From assembly GCA_902602845.1 (NCBI GenBank), contig CACKSN010000006.1, positions 1 through 56,771 of the forward strand: a stretch of DNA of 56,771 nt, read 5' to 3'. Made by a program: the position numbers and the translations under genes. Of the stretch, positions 20,298-30,696 are shown piece by piece. Position 1 is the first letter of the stretch, and each line of letters starts with the position of its first letter. The notes under the pieces are model-generated. The model worked only from the letters and a program-made list of their open reading frames with translations, searched no databases and was not told the origin of the DNA. The stretch is from an uncultured Alphaproteobacteria bacterium (GTDB lineage: Bacteria > Pseudomonadota > Alphaproteobacteria > HIMB59 > GCA-002718135).

Positions 20298-21158
20298 TTA
20301 AGCTGATTTTGATCGTATGTTTAGAACATAAATTCCTGATAGAGTTATTATAATTGCTCCAATAACAGTTGGGAGATCTGGTAAATCATTATAAAAAATA
20401 TATCCTAAAATAATAGCCCACAAAATAAGACTATAATGAAATGGCTGAACAACACTTGCTTTGGCAAAACTAAGAGCAATAATTTGGAAATAAATACCTA
20501 AAGAGAAAAAAATACCTACACCTAAAAATAATAAATATGAAAAAGATTGCATAGGTTGCCAATAAAATGGAACCAGAAATGACATTAATATTATTCCAAC
20601 AACAGATGTATAAAAAAGTGATGTTTCAGAAGAATCATACTCTGATACTTTACGTGTAACAATTTGATACAAGCTTAAAAAAAATGCAGCTGCCAATGGG
20701 ATCATTGATTTTGGATCAAAAATGGACAGCCCTGGCCTCATTATTATTAGCACTCCTATAAAACCTATAAAAATTGCAATCCATGTTTTTAAGTTTACCT
20801 TTTCTCTTAGTATTATTGCAGATAAGGCTACAACTATTACAGGTGTTAGTGAAGCAATACTGTGTGCATCAGCTAATGACAAATATCTAAATGATAAAAC
20901 AAAACAACCTGATTCAATAATTGATAAAATACTCCTGGTAATTTGAAGTCTTAGATTATTGGTTTTGTAAAAGTTTAGATTATTTTTTCTATATGACTCA
21001 GTAATTGATAAAAAAAGTGTAAAAAAATATTTTAAAAATAATATTTGAAAAATAGAATGATAAATAACAACAGTTTTTTGTATTGTATCTAATAAACTAA
21101 AAGAAAAATATGCAAGAATTGCAAAAATTATACCTGTTGCTGTTAATGAGAGTTTCAA
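20298..21158 (-). CDS. EamA/DMT-superfamily transporter
   Basis: ~10 TMs, two internal EamA-like repeats. Confidence 0.85.
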   Translation of the reverse strand: MKLSLTATGIIFAILAYFSFSLLDTIQKTVVIYHSIFQILFLKYFFTLFLSITESYRKNNLNFYKTNNLRLQITRSILSIIESGCFVLSFRYLSLADAHSIASLTPVIVVALSAIILREKVNLKTWIAIFIGFIGVLIIMRPGLSIFDPKSMIPLAAAFFLSLYQIVTRKVSEYDSSETSLFYTSVVGIILMSFLVPFYWQPMQSFSYLLFLGVGIFFSLGIYFQIIALSFAKASVVQPFHYSLILWAIILGYIFYNDLPDLPTVIGAIIITLSGIYVLNIRSKSA

Positions 21159-22354
21159 GTTTCTTTTAATTTTTTGAATATATTATTGTAAAAGTCTTGT
21201 TTTAAAATTCTTTCACCATCTATAATTTGCATCATTAAGACTGCAGATATTCTGTTTACAGGATCTACCATAAAGTAAGTTGAGGCATAACCCGACCATC
21301 CAAACTCACCTATTACACCATATGGATTGTATTTTGTTTTGTTCATTAAAACTCTAAATCCTAATCCCCAACCATATCCCTCAAGATCATTAATATATTT
21401 TTTGTCTTTGATAGTGTTTATTGAAGTTATTTCTAAAGGCAATAAACTGGAATTTAAGCTATTAAATCTCATTTGATCTAATGTTTCACTCTTTATCAAT
21501 TCTTTACCATTCATATTTTTTCCATCAAATAACATATTTGAAAATTGTAGATAATCTTCAGCAGTAGAAAATAAACCATGACCACCTCTGACGTAAGTTT
21601 TATTGTTGGCTGGATACCAATAATTAATCAATTTTCTTGCTTCTGGATTTAAATTCTTAAGAGATTGGGTATCTTTAGAAAACTCAAATGTATTTGCTAA
21701 ATTTATATTGTCTTCTTTATTAATGTAAAAATTTGTATCTTTCATTTTAAGTAAGGAAAAGATATTTTCACTTAAAGTATTTATAAGACTCTCTTTTGTT
21801 ATTATTTCTATAATTCTAGCTAAAATATCAATCGAGACAGAATAGTGCCATTCAGTACCAGGTTCAAATAATAAAGGTAATTGTAAAATATTATCAACTT
21901 CTTCTTCTAGGGAAGTTTCACCTGAATGAAATATTTTTCTTCTTTCATACTCTTCTGCAATAATATTGTTGCTTATATTATATGTAAAGCCTGCAGTGTG
22001 AAGTAGAAGATGTCTTATTGTTGGAATATTATTTGATAAGTATGTATCATTTAGATTTTTTGAATTTTTATTTAAAATTTTTATTTTTTTTATTCCAGGT
22101 AAGTACTTATCTATTGGATCATCAAGAGATAAAAATTTCTTTTCAACAAGCTGCATAGCTGCAAGCGAAATAATAGGTTTTGTCATTGACCATATACGGT
22201 AATATAAATTTTTTGGGAGTTTTATTTTTTTTTCTAAATCCTTAAAACCAATAGCTTCATGATATATTTTGCCATTAAAATTAATTATATATTCAGCACC
22301 ATTACAAATTCCATTCTCAATGTGCTTATTAAAACTTTCTTTAATTTCATTCAT
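21155..22354 (-). CDS. Serine beta-lactamase-like hydrolase (class C/esterase family)
   Basis: SMTK (SxxK) and HYSVSID (YxN-like) motifs; HTAGFTY. Confidence 0.87.
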   Translation of the reverse strand: MNEIKESFNKHIENGICNGAEYIINFNGKIYHEAIGFKDLEKKIKLPKNLYYRIWSMTKPIISLAAMQLVEKKFLSLDDPIDKYLPGIKKIKILNKNSKNLNDTYLSNNIPTIRHLLLHTAGFTYNISNNIIAEEYERRKIFHSGETSLEEEVDNILQLPLLFEPGTEWHYSVSIDILARIIEIITKESLINTLSENIFSLLKMKDTNFYINKEDNINLANTFEFSKDTQSLKNLNPEARKLINYWYPANNKTYVRGGHGLFSTAEDYLQFSNMLFDGKNMNGKELIKSETLDQMRFNSLNSSLLPLEITSINTIKDKKYINDLEGYGWGLGFRVLMNKTKYNPYGVIGEFGWSGYASTYFMVDPVNRISAVLMMQIIDGERILKQDFYNNIFKKLKET

Positions 22355-22366
22355 TGTATCAAAGAA

Positions 22367-23365
22367 TTAGATTAAACTTTTTATTTTTTCAACTAAAGTA
22401 GAGTTAATGTCTCTTGGATCTTTATTATTTCTATTATTATGTCTTCTTTGTCCAGGTAAACGCACACCTTCTAGAGATGTCATTTGTTCAAAAAATTTTT
22501 CTGCATGTTCATTCCAGTTCTTTCCTGCTATTAATTCAGGAGATAATGCCATTATAAATTCACCACCTCTTGCTGGTCCACCGTCGTTATTATCTTCTTC
22601 TTTTGCTTCAAAACTAAATAAATCGCCAACAAGACCTGCGGCTAGTAGTTCTATCATCATTGCTATTGCTGATCCCTTATAATCTCCAAATGTTAAAAGA
22701 ACTCCACCGTTCGCTATTTGCCCAGGATCATCTGTTTTTTCTCCATCTTTATTTAAACCTGTACCATATGGCACCTTATGACCATCACGTGCAGCAACTT
22801 GAACTTCTCCCATTGCCATTGTTGAAGTAGCCATATCATATACAACTGGGGTGTTATTTTTTCTAGGCCATGCAAATGAAATTGGATTTGTTCCAAATAA
22901 TGGTTTTTTTGCACCAGCTGGTGCAACACTTGGTTTATAAGCTGTACATGCGATACCTATTAAATTATTTTCTGCTAATGCTTCCGTCTCATGCCATAAT
23001 GCTGCAAAATGATGAGTGTTAGTGATTGTTAAAACACCAACTCCATGTTTATTTGTGGTTTTAATCAAATCAGGTAAACCAACTTTTATTGCTACAGGAG
23101 CAAAACCATAATCGCCCTCAACCCGTATTGCATTTTGTGTAAGAAACGTATTTGATGGTCTTGAAACTCCATTTACTTTTTTACTTTGAAGAGAAGCTAT
23201 ATATCCAGGTATCCTGAACAAACCATGAGATACACTTCCATCTCTTTCAGCATGAGTCACAGTATTAGCAACAGACTCAGCATTAAAATCATCACATCCA
23301 TGTTTTTTAAGTGCATTAAAGGCTAATTCATATATTTTATTTAATTCTAAAGATGTGGTATTCAT
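22367..23365 (-). CDS. Ldh-family (malate/L-lactate dehydrogenase-like) NAD(P) oxidoreductase
   Basis: HAERDGSVSHGLFRIPGY, NTHHFAALWHETE, FGTNPISFAWP, PGQRRH. Confidence 0.9.
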   Translation of the reverse strand: MNTTSLELNKIYELAFNALKKHGCDDFNAESVANTVTHAERDGSVSHGLFRIPGYIASLQSKKVNGVSRPSNTFLTQNAIRVEGDYGFAPVAIKVGLPDLIKTTNKHGVGVLTITNTHHFAALWHETEALAENNLIGIACTAYKPSVAPAGAKKPLFGTNPISFAWPRKNNTPVVYDMATSTMAMGEVQVAARDGHKVPYGTGLNKDGEKTDDPGQIANGGVLLTFGDYKGSAIAMMIELLAAGLVGDLFSFEAKEEDNNDGGPARGGEFIMALSPELIAGKNWNEHAEKFFEQMTSLEGVRLPGQRRHNNRNNKDPRDINSTLVEKIKSLI

Positions 23366-23399
23366 TTACTTTTTATAATTTATAATTAATATTTAATAT

Positions 23400-24770
23400 A
23401 TGGATAGAGGATTATTAGATAATTTGAAAGATGTTTTACAGGATAGAATATCTTTTTCAGAGAGTGTTAGAAATAATTATGCGAAAGGTGAAGATGCCTA
23501 TGATCCTATTTTACCTAAAGCAGTTTTATTTCCTAAAAATAATGATGAACTTTCAAGAATATTAAAAATTTGTAACGAATTTAAAGTACCTGTAACTGCT
23601 TATGGTACTGGCACATCTTTGGAAGGACATGTTGTTGGTAATGATGAGGGTTTTACAATATCCTTAGAAAATTTTAATAAAATTATATCTATCAATGAGC
23701 AAGATTTTGATTGTCGCGTTCAAGCAAATGTATCACGTGAGCAATTAAATGAAACACTAAAAGATAAAGGTGTTTTTTTTCCAATTGATCCAGGGGCTAA
23801 TGCTGCTTTGGGAGGTATGGCAGCTTGTTCAGCCTCAGGAACAATGGCTGTTAGATATGGCACAATGAAAACAGCTGTTCTTGGTCTTACTGTCGTTTTA
23901 GCAAATGGAGATATAATTAAAACAGGAACCAGAGCTAAAAAAACTTCCGCAGGCTATAATTTAACAAATTTATTTGTAGGTTCAGAAGGAACGCTTGGAA
24001 TAATTACAGAAGTACATTTAAGATTATCTCCTATTCCAGAAAGTATTATGAGTGCAGTATGTCAATTTCCTGATCTTGACTCAGCTGTAATAACAGCACA
24101 AGAGATTATTCAGTATGGTATACCAATAGCAAGAGTTGAATTATTAAATCAAGATCAAATGGATATTAGTATAAAGTATTCAAATCTTGAAAATCTAGAA
24201 ATTTTACCAACTCTATTTTATGAATTCCATGGAAGTGAAAATTCTAATAATGAATCAATAGAAATTGTTAAAGAAATATCAAAAAATAATAATGGTAGTG
24301 AATTTAAATGGGCAGCGAATACTGAAGAAAGAAATAAAATATGGAAAGCAAGACACAATGTTTATTATTCAGTTAAGGCACAAGGTGATAATGTTAGAGT
24401 ATACGCTACGGATGTGTGTGTGCCGATTTCTAATATTGTTGAATGTATTAAATTTGCAGAAAGTGAGCTTCAAGGCACTGGGCTTAAAGCACCAATGGTT
24501 GGACATGTTGGAGATGGTAATTTTCATGTTACTATTGTTTATGATCCAAATAAAGAAAACGAATACAATTATATAAGAGATTTTAGTAACAGGTTAATAG
24601 ATAAAGCCCTAGAGCTCGAAGGTACGATTACTGGAGAACATGGAATTGGTCTTCAAAAAAAAGAGTATTTACTTAAAGAACACTCTGATAATATACCTCT
24701 TATGAAATTAATTAAAAAAAGTTTTGATCCAAATAATATTTTAAATCCAGGTAAAATTTTTGATATTTAA
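23400..24770 (+). CDS. FAD-linked oxidase, glycolate oxidase GlcD/D-lactate dehydrogenase-like
   Basis: PVTAYGTGTSLEGHVVG, PGANAALGGMAACSASGTMAVRYG, GEHGIGLQKKEY. Confidence 0.9.
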   Translation: MDRGLLDNLKDVLQDRISFSESVRNNYAKGEDAYDPILPKAVLFPKNNDELSRILKICNEFKVPVTAYGTGTSLEGHVVGNDEGFTISLENFNKIISINEQDFDCRVQANVSREQLNETLKDKGVFFPIDPGANAALGGMAACSASGTMAVRYGTMKTAVLGLTVVLANGDIIKTGTRAKKTSAGYNLTNLFVGSEGTLGIITEVHLRLSPIPESIMSAVCQFPDLDSAVITAQEIIQYGIPIARVELLNQDQMDISIKYSNLENLEILPTLFYEFHGSENSNNESIEIVKEISKNNNGSEFKWAANTEERNKIWKARHNVYYSVKAQGDNVRVYATDVCVPISNIVECIKFAESELQGTGLKAPMVGHVGDGNFHVTIVYDPNKENEYNYIRDFSNRLIDKALELEGTITGEHGIGLQKKEYLLKEHSDNIPLMKLIKKSFDPNNILNPGKIFDI

Positions 24771-24771
24771 A

Positions 24772-25947
24772 TTATTCAAATAATACTAGTAGATCTTTAT
24801 CTATTATAGTCATTCCAAAACCAGGTTCATCACTTGGTTTTATTCTACCATTTTCAGGTAATTGTTCTCCATCAAAATAAGGAAACATCTTCACAACACT
24901 TTTACCATCAGGGCTACCAGCTACGTATTCACAAAAAGGAGAATGAGGTTGAGAAAAAATAAAATGTGAAGAATATGGTCCACTTCCATGAGGAACTACA
25001 GGTAAATCATAAGCTGAAGCCATAGCTGAAATTTTTAATAATTCTGTCATACCCCCTACCCACATTACATCTGGCTGCAATATATCAATTGATTTACTTT
25101 CAATTAATTGTCTAAAACCGTAACGCGTATATTCATGCTCTCCAGTTGTCCATTTTTTATCAGGGTGAGCTAGTTTTATTGTTTTATATCCATCAATATC
25201 ATCAGGATGAAGAACCTCTTCCCACCAATTTATATTTAAATTTTCACATTTTTTTGCAAGTTGAATTGCATATTGTACTGTTAAAGACATGTAACAATCT
25301 ACCATTAGAGGAAATTCATTTGGTACAGAGTCTCTATGTTTTTTTAAGAATTCATAGTTTTTTTCTAATCCCTCATGACCATCTGAAGGTCCAAATGGAA
25401 GAGGTACTTTAGCACCCCAGAAACCCATTTCTCTTACAGACGTTGGTTCTGGTCCAGTACAGTAAAAGTGAATTTCATCTCTCACTTTACCGCCAATCAT
25501 TTCCCAAATTGGTTCATCTCTTAAAATGCCTAATGAGTCCCACAATGCAAGATCTACAACACTGATCGCACAGATGGTGATACCTTTTCTGCCATAAAAC
25601 ATACTAGCCTTAAACATTTGATCCCATATCAAGTTTAAATTTTTTGGACTTTGTCCAATTAAGAAGCGTTTAAAATGATTTTGTATTAACCAACAAGCTG
25701 GTTCACCACCTAATCCAGTTGCAACACCAATTACACCATTCGATAGCTCAATTTCAACAACAACCGATCCTAAAACTCCAATTCCCCAACTAGTTCTTGA
25801 TTTTTTGTATTCTGGATACATGGACATGGGATTTGAAATATATGTATCTGTAATCCAATGTCCCTTTTCTTGAAGATGATAATCACCACCACCTTTTTTT
25901 GACGTAGAATAAGTTCTTACCTCTTTAATAGTAACTTTTTCAGACAT
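24772..25947 (-). CDS. L-rhamnonate dehydratase-like enolase-superfamily enzyme
   Basis: Colinear by eye with remembered RhmD sequences (RTSWGIGVLGSVVVEIELSNG, VDLALWDSLG, GEHEYTRYGFRQLIESKSIDILQPDVMWVGG, VVPHGSGPYSSH). Confidence 0.85.
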   Translation of the reverse strand: MSEKVTIKEVRTYSTSKKGGGDYHLQEKGHWITDTYISNPMSMYPEYKKSRTSWGIGVLGSVVVEIELSNGVIGVATGLGGEPACWLIQNHFKRFLIGQSPKNLNLIWDQMFKASMFYGRKGITICAISVVDLALWDSLGILRDEPIWEMIGGKVRDEIHFYCTGPEPTSVREMGFWGAKVPLPFGPSDGHEGLEKNYEFLKKHRDSVPNEFPLMVDCYMSLTVQYAIQLAKKCENLNINWWEEVLHPDDIDGYKTIKLAHPDKKWTTGEHEYTRYGFRQLIESKSIDILQPDVMWVGGMTELLKISAMASAYDLPVVPHGSGPYSSHFIFSQPHSPFCEYVAGSPDGKSVVKMFPYFDGEQLPENGRIKPSDEPGFGMTIIDKDLLVLFE

Positions 25948-25950
25948 TAA

Positions 25951-27006
25951 TTATGCATCTTCAAGTTTGAGACTCTTCATTGATCTGTAGGCAGCATCAA
26001 GGGTTCTTACCATTTTCAAGTTAATAGTGATATCACCATGATTTTTGTATTCTTTACCTAAACAAATATCTACTAATGTATTGATTGGATATTGAGTTGT
26101 ATATGAGTGAGTACCAGATCCAGGTTTAGCTTCTTCGTTAATTTCTTTACCATCGTTGGTTCTAACTAATAAGCGTTCTCTATTTATTTCAAAGTCTAGA
26201 AATAAAGCTCCTTTATCACCGTGGACTCTTATATTATAACCTCCTCCATAGCCTTTTGGAACATAAGCACATCCTGAAAATGCACCAGTTGCACCTTCTT
26301 CAAATTGAATAGAAATGGCATCTGTATAATCAACACCAGTTGGAGAAGGGACAGAAAGACAAAATACTTTTTGAGGATTTAACTTCGTAACTTTGTAAAC
26401 TCCAGCAAACATATGAGATAATTGGCCCCAACCATAACCACCTGCTTTTGATGGATCAGACCACGTTGAAGCTTTAGGTTGAAAAGTGTGTTCGTCAGAC
26501 TCACTAAGTGGAATACCTTGAAACAAATCTACTAGTGAAGAAGAAAAGGAGGTATCTACATGCATTATATTTCCAATTATACCACTTGCGATATGATCCT
26601 CTGCTTTGGACATAAGTGGATTCCAATTAAATCCATAAGGAGTAAATAATTCTACTTTTTTTTCTTTTAATATTGCTTCAACTTCAAGGGCATCTTTCGT
26701 ATTAGTCGTCATAGGCTTTTCGACCAAAACATGACATCCTTTTGCAAGTGCAGCTTTAATATTTTCAAAATGTGCAAAATGTGGGCTTGCTATAACTACT
26801 CCATCCAATTGCTCCATATCTAACATTTCTTTATAATCTGTTGAAGCATGCTTAAATCCAAATTTTTCTTTAACAAAGTTTAGTTCATCTTCTTCCAACT
26901 TACATACACTTGTTAGTTCTACATCATCTCTTTCTTTGAGATGTGGAATATGAAATTCAGTTGCCCACCAACCAGCACCTATTACACCAATTTTTGCTTT
27001 TTTCAT
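25951..27006 (-). CDS. Gfo/Idh/MocA-family sugar oxidoreductase
   Basis: KIGVIGAGWWATEFHIPHL, DGVVIASPHFAHFENIKAALAKGCHVLVEKPMTTN. Confidence 0.93.
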   Translation of the reverse strand: MKKAKIGVIGAGWWATEFHIPHLKERDDVELTSVCKLEEDELNFVKEKFGFKHASTDYKEMLDMEQLDGVVIASPHFAHFENIKAALAKGCHVLVEKPMTTNTKDALEVEAILKEKKVELFTPYGFNWNPLMSKAEDHIASGIIGNIMHVDTSFSSSLVDLFQGIPLSESDEHTFQPKASTWSDPSKAGGYGWGQLSHMFAGVYKVTKLNPQKVFCLSVPSPTGVDYTDAISIQFEEGATGAFSGCAYVPKGYGGGYNIRVHGDKGALFLDFEINRERLLVRTNDGKEINEEAKPGSGTHSYTTQYPINTLVDICLGKEYKNHGDITINLKMVRTLDAAYRSMKSLKLEDA

Positions 27007-27026
27007 TTTATCTCCTTCTCAAAAAA

Positions 27027-27341
27027 TTAATCTAAATGCATCATTAATGGTAAAAGAAATGGGAAACCAATGTTTTCATCAACATCAATCTTCATTATTG
27101 GAGCCATGTATTCTCCCCATTTTGTATTAATTTCACTTTCAGTAATATGTTTAATTGATTTTTGTAAATCATCAGTTTCAAAATATCCAAACAAAGTCAG
27201 ACCATGTCTAAATATATTATAGTTGCGAATGCCTGCATCACTTAACATATCTTTCATTTCTGGCCATAATTCATCATGACGCTTTTTGTATTCTTCTTCG
27301 TATCCTGGTCTTACTTCTAGTACCCATGCATAATTAGACAT
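27027..27341 (-). CDS. rhaM: L-rhamnose mutarotase-like protein
   Basis: 104 aa; VRPGYEEEYKKRHDELWPEMKDML..AGIRNYNIF...TLFGYFE. Confidence 0.85.
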   Translation of the reverse strand: MSNYAWVLEVRPGYEEEYKKRHDELWPEMKDMLSDAGIRNYNIFRHGLTLFGYFETDDLQKSIKHITESEINTKWGEYMAPIMKIDVDENIGFPFLLPLMMHLD

Positions 27342-27342
27342 A

Positions 27343-28158
27343 TTATTCTCCTTTCCATTGATTAAATAAGTCTCTCATTTTAATTGTTTCTGATAAAACA
27401 TCATCATAAACCGTCATCATGTAATTTTGATGCACATATTCAATAGATAAATATTTATCATAGCCAACCTCTTTTAATTTTCCAAACATTGCTGGAAAAT
27501 TTAATGTTCCTTCTTCTAGTTTTGTCTGCAAATAGCCACTTTTTGCTTGTCTTAAGTGAACATGACCGGCGTGTTCAGCTAATACATCAACTGCGTCCTG
27601 AGTATAACCTAGGCAAGCAAAATGGGCATAATCCAATGCAAGCTTTATTCCTGGAACTTTTGATAAAAGCTCTAGTACTATATCAGGACTTTCCAGATAT
27701 GAATGAACATGAGGTTCAATCAATAATTGGATATTTTTTTTAGAAGTAATTTCATTTAAGGCATTTAAAGAATTAATTGAATTCTTAAAAGCATCTTTTC
27801 TAGATTGACCAGAATTAGTGACACCAGGTAATACAAAAATGCTTGGTATATTAGCCTCAACACAAAAATTAGTTACAACAGATAAATCTCTTTTGTTATC
27901 TTCCAAATTATTAATATCAGCTAAATTTCTATCTTCTAATGAATTACCAAATAGATGATATAAATTAGCATATTCAATATTATATTTATTTATTTCAGTT
28001 ATAATTTTTCTATAATCTTCCAGAAGAGTGTTTTTATCTAAGGCGGAACGATAAAAATAACCGACATCGATTGCATTTATATTTAATAAATTAGATAAAC
28101 CAGTCGACTCACTTAAATTACACTGAGGAAAAGACCATGATGTTACAGATAATTTCAT
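27343..28158 (-). CDS. Sugar phosphate isomerase/epimerase family TIM barrel
   Basis: LLIEPHVHSYLESPDIVLELL, LALDYAHFACLG, GHVHLRQAKSGYLQ, YLSIEYVHQNY. Confidence 0.85.
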   Translation of the reverse strand: MKLSVTSWSFPQCNLSESTGLSNLLNINAIDVGYFYRSALDKNTLLEDYRKIITEINKYNIEYANLYHLFGNSLEDRNLADINNLEDNKRDLSVVTNFCVEANIPSIFVLPGVTNSGQSRKDAFKNSINSLNALNEITSKKNIQLLIEPHVHSYLESPDIVLELLSKVPGIKLALDYAHFACLGYTQDAVDVLAEHAGHVHLRQAKSGYLQTKLEEGTLNFPAMFGKLKEVGYDKYLSIEYVHQNYMMTVYDDVLSETIKMRDLFNQWKGE

Positions 28159-28159
28159 T

Positions 28160-29116
28160 TTATGCTCTCATTCTCCATTGGTCTAAGCCAACAGCTAAAA
28201 TTAATACAGTTCCTTTTGCAACCTCTTGCCACGAAGAAGAAACATTCATTAAAGTTAATCCATTATTAATAGTACCAAGTATTAAGACAGCAAATAATGT
28301 TCCCCATACACTTCCAATTCCTCCATATAAACTTGTACCACCTAAAATAATTGCAGCTATTATTGTTAAAAGATGCGAGCCTGCTGCATTAGGTGCTGCA
28401 GCTCCCAACATTGCAGTTAATAAGACACCGGCTATTGCTCCACTTAAACCTGATAGAACATATAAATAGAATTGAACTTTAACTACTGGCACACCTAAAA
28501 GTAAACTGGCATCAGGATTATTACCAGAAGCATAAAGAAAACGTCCGAACTTAGTTTTTGACATTAATAACCATAATAAAAACATTACTACAATCATTAT
28601 GATTAGTGGTATTGGCACATTAAATATTCTCCCTACGCCAATATAATTAAATTCTGGAAGCATCATCGATTTTGTCAATCCACCGGTTAAAACTAGAGAA
28701 AAACCTGTAATAATCGACATAGTTCCTAGTGTTGCAATTAATGGATTAAATTTTAATACCGTTGCTAAGAAACCATTAAAGGCACCAATAAAAGCTCCTA
28801 CAAATAATGATAAAGCAACTGCTAACCAAATATTATCTATCCATCCGAAAAATATTGTTATCAATACACCAGTTAATCCAGCAACTGCAGCCACTGATAA
28901 ATCTAGACCACCAGCGATGATTAATGGAGTGCCTGCTGCAGCCATTAATCCTATATAAGACATATTTATCCCAATATTCATTGCATTGTTAAAAGAAAAA
29001 AACCAAGGTGACATTAATGATAATGCAATAACGATAACGATATAAAAAACAGATAGAACAGCAACACCTGACCATGACTGCTTCATTAATGAATTAAAAT
29101 TTGATAAATTACTCAT
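28160..29116 (-). CDS. CUT2 sugar ABC transporter permease (RbsC-like)
   Basis: GGLDLSVAAVAGLTGVL, NNPDASLLLGVPVVKVQFYLYVLSGLSGAIAGVLL, ILGGTSLYGGIGSVWGT. Confidence 0.93.
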   Translation of the reverse strand: MSNLSNFNSLMKQSWSGVAVLSVFYIVIVIALSLMSPWFFSFNNAMNIGINMSYIGLMAAAGTPLIIAGGLDLSVAAVAGLTGVLITIFFGWIDNIWLAVALSLFVGAFIGAFNGFLATVLKFNPLIATLGTMSIITGFSLVLTGGLTKSMMLPEFNYIGVGRIFNVPIPLIIMIVVMFLLWLLMSKTKFGRFLYASGNNPDASLLLGVPVVKVQFYLYVLSGLSGAIAGVLLTAMLGAAAPNAAGSHLLTIIAAIILGGTSLYGGIGSVWGTLFAVLILGTINNGLTLMNVSSSWQEVAKGTVLILAVGLDQWRMRA

Positions 29117-29125
29117 ATTTTTCCT

Positions 29126-30643
29126 TTAGTTTAAATTAGTATTTATATTTTCTCCAGCTGCTGCCATCAATTGTTCAACTTGAACTGATTGATCATATAT
29201 TGATTTTACAGTTCCCCTATTAAGAACCATAAATCTATCTGCTAAACCATGAATTTCTTCAACATCTGAAGAAAAAATAATTATTGTTAATCCTTGATCG
29301 CATAAATATCTTAGTTTTTGGTAGATTTCTTTTCTCGCACCTAGATCTACACCTCTTGTTGGTTCCTCAATTATTAAAACTGAAACCTCATCAACTAACC
29401 ATCTAGCTATACATGCTTTTTGTTGATTACCACCAGACAAAAAACGAAACAATTGTTCACTACTTAAACATTTGATATCAAAGTCAGCAATCCATTTGTT
29501 GGTAAATTCTTTTTCTTTCTTTGTATCAATAAAGGTTCTTGGAATAAAATTATTTAAAAATGGTATAGTCATATTATTTCTAAGACTTAATTCTGATAAA
29601 ATACCTTCTGTTTTTCTTTCTGCTGGAATGAAACCAATACCATTTTTCTTTGCATCTTGAGGAGAAACAGGGGTGTAATCTTTACCAAAAAGAGAAATTT
29701 TTCCCTTTTCTGTTTTTCCAGAAATACCATATATTTTTCTTCCTAAATCTTCTAAACCTGATCCAAGTAGACCAAATACCCCTAGGATCTCACCTTTATA
29801 AACCTCAAAATTCAGATCATATAAATTTTTTGAAAATGTAACATTATCAAATTTAAGTGCTAAATCTGAATTTTCTTTTTTACTTTTATGTGGATATAAA
29901 TTTTCAACTGCGTTTCCCAGCATTGCTGATAGAACTTCGTCATGGTTTGAAGAGGTCGTTTTAAATTCACCTGCATTTTTTCCATCTCTCAATACAACAA
30001 TTCTCTGACAAACATCAAAAACTTCATCGAGATAATGTGATATATAAATTATACCTACTCCAGCTTTTCTTGTTTTCTCTAGAGCTTCAAATAATGTTTT
30101 TGATTCTTTACTGGTTAAAGCTGCTGTTGGTTCGTCCATTATAAGTATCTTAGCTTTACCAACCATAGCTCTTGCAATTTCTACAATTCTTTGTTCTGGT
30201 AATGTTAATTCTTTAATTTGTTTTTGTACGTTTATATCTAGACCTAAATCCAATAATTTTTCACGTGCTATTTCATTCATTAATTTTTGATCCGTAAATT
30301 CTATTCCAGCTATTTTTTTTGTTGGTAAGTTACCTAGCATTAAATTTTCTGCTACTGTCATTTCAGAATGAATTGATAGTTCTTGAGGCAACAAACCTAC
30401 ACCTGATTTAATTGAGTCTGATGAATTTTTAATAAAAACTTCATTATTTGAAATGAAAATATTACCTTTATCTTTTGAATATATTCCTGATAAAATCTTA
30501 ATTAAAGTTGATTTGCCAGCACCATTTGAACCTAATAAACCAAGACATTCACCTTCGTTTAAATCAATTTCTACTTCATCAAGTACAGCAACTCCGGAGA
30601 ATGTTTTTCTAATCCCCTTCATCGATAAAAGCGCTTTATTCAT
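29126..30643 (-). CDS. CUT2 sugar ABC transporter ATP-binding protein (RbsA-like, two ABC domains)
   Basis: GSNGAGKSTLIKILSG, ILIMDEPTAALTSKE, FLSGGNQQKACIARWL, EEPTRGVDLGARKEIY. Confidence 0.95.
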   Translation of the reverse strand: MNKALLSMKGIRKTFSGVAVLDEVEIDLNEGECLGLLGSNGAGKSTLIKILSGIYSKDKGNIFISNNEVFIKNSSDSIKSGVGLLPQELSIHSEMTVAENLMLGNLPTKKIAGIEFTDQKLMNEIAREKLLDLGLDINVQKQIKELTLPEQRIVEIARAMVGKAKILIMDEPTAALTSKESKTLFEALEKTRKAGVGIIYISHYLDEVFDVCQRIVVLRDGKNAGEFKTTSSNHDEVLSAMLGNAVENLYPHKSKKENSDLALKFDNVTFSKNLYDLNFEVYKGEILGVFGLLGSGLEDLGRKIYGISGKTEKGKISLFGKDYTPVSPQDAKKNGIGFIPAERKTEGILSELSLRNNMTIPFLNNFIPRTFIDTKKEKEFTNKWIADFDIKCLSSEQLFRFLSGGNQQKACIARWLVDEVSVLIIEEPTRGVDLGARKEIYQKLRYLCDQGLTIIIFSSDVEEIHGLADRFMVLNRGTVKSIYDQSVQVEQLMAAAGENINTNLN

Positions 30644-30654
30644 ATATATATTTA

Positions 30655-30684
30655 TGAGGCCTCATATTTTAATACAAGGCCTCA
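30655..30684 (-). terminator. Hairpin between SBP (30697..31881) and downstream ATPase gene; TGAGGCCT/AGGCCTCA stem extended by wobble/AT pairs
   Basis: Inverted repeat read directly. Confidence 0.65.
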
Positions 30685-30696
30685 ATAATAATAATT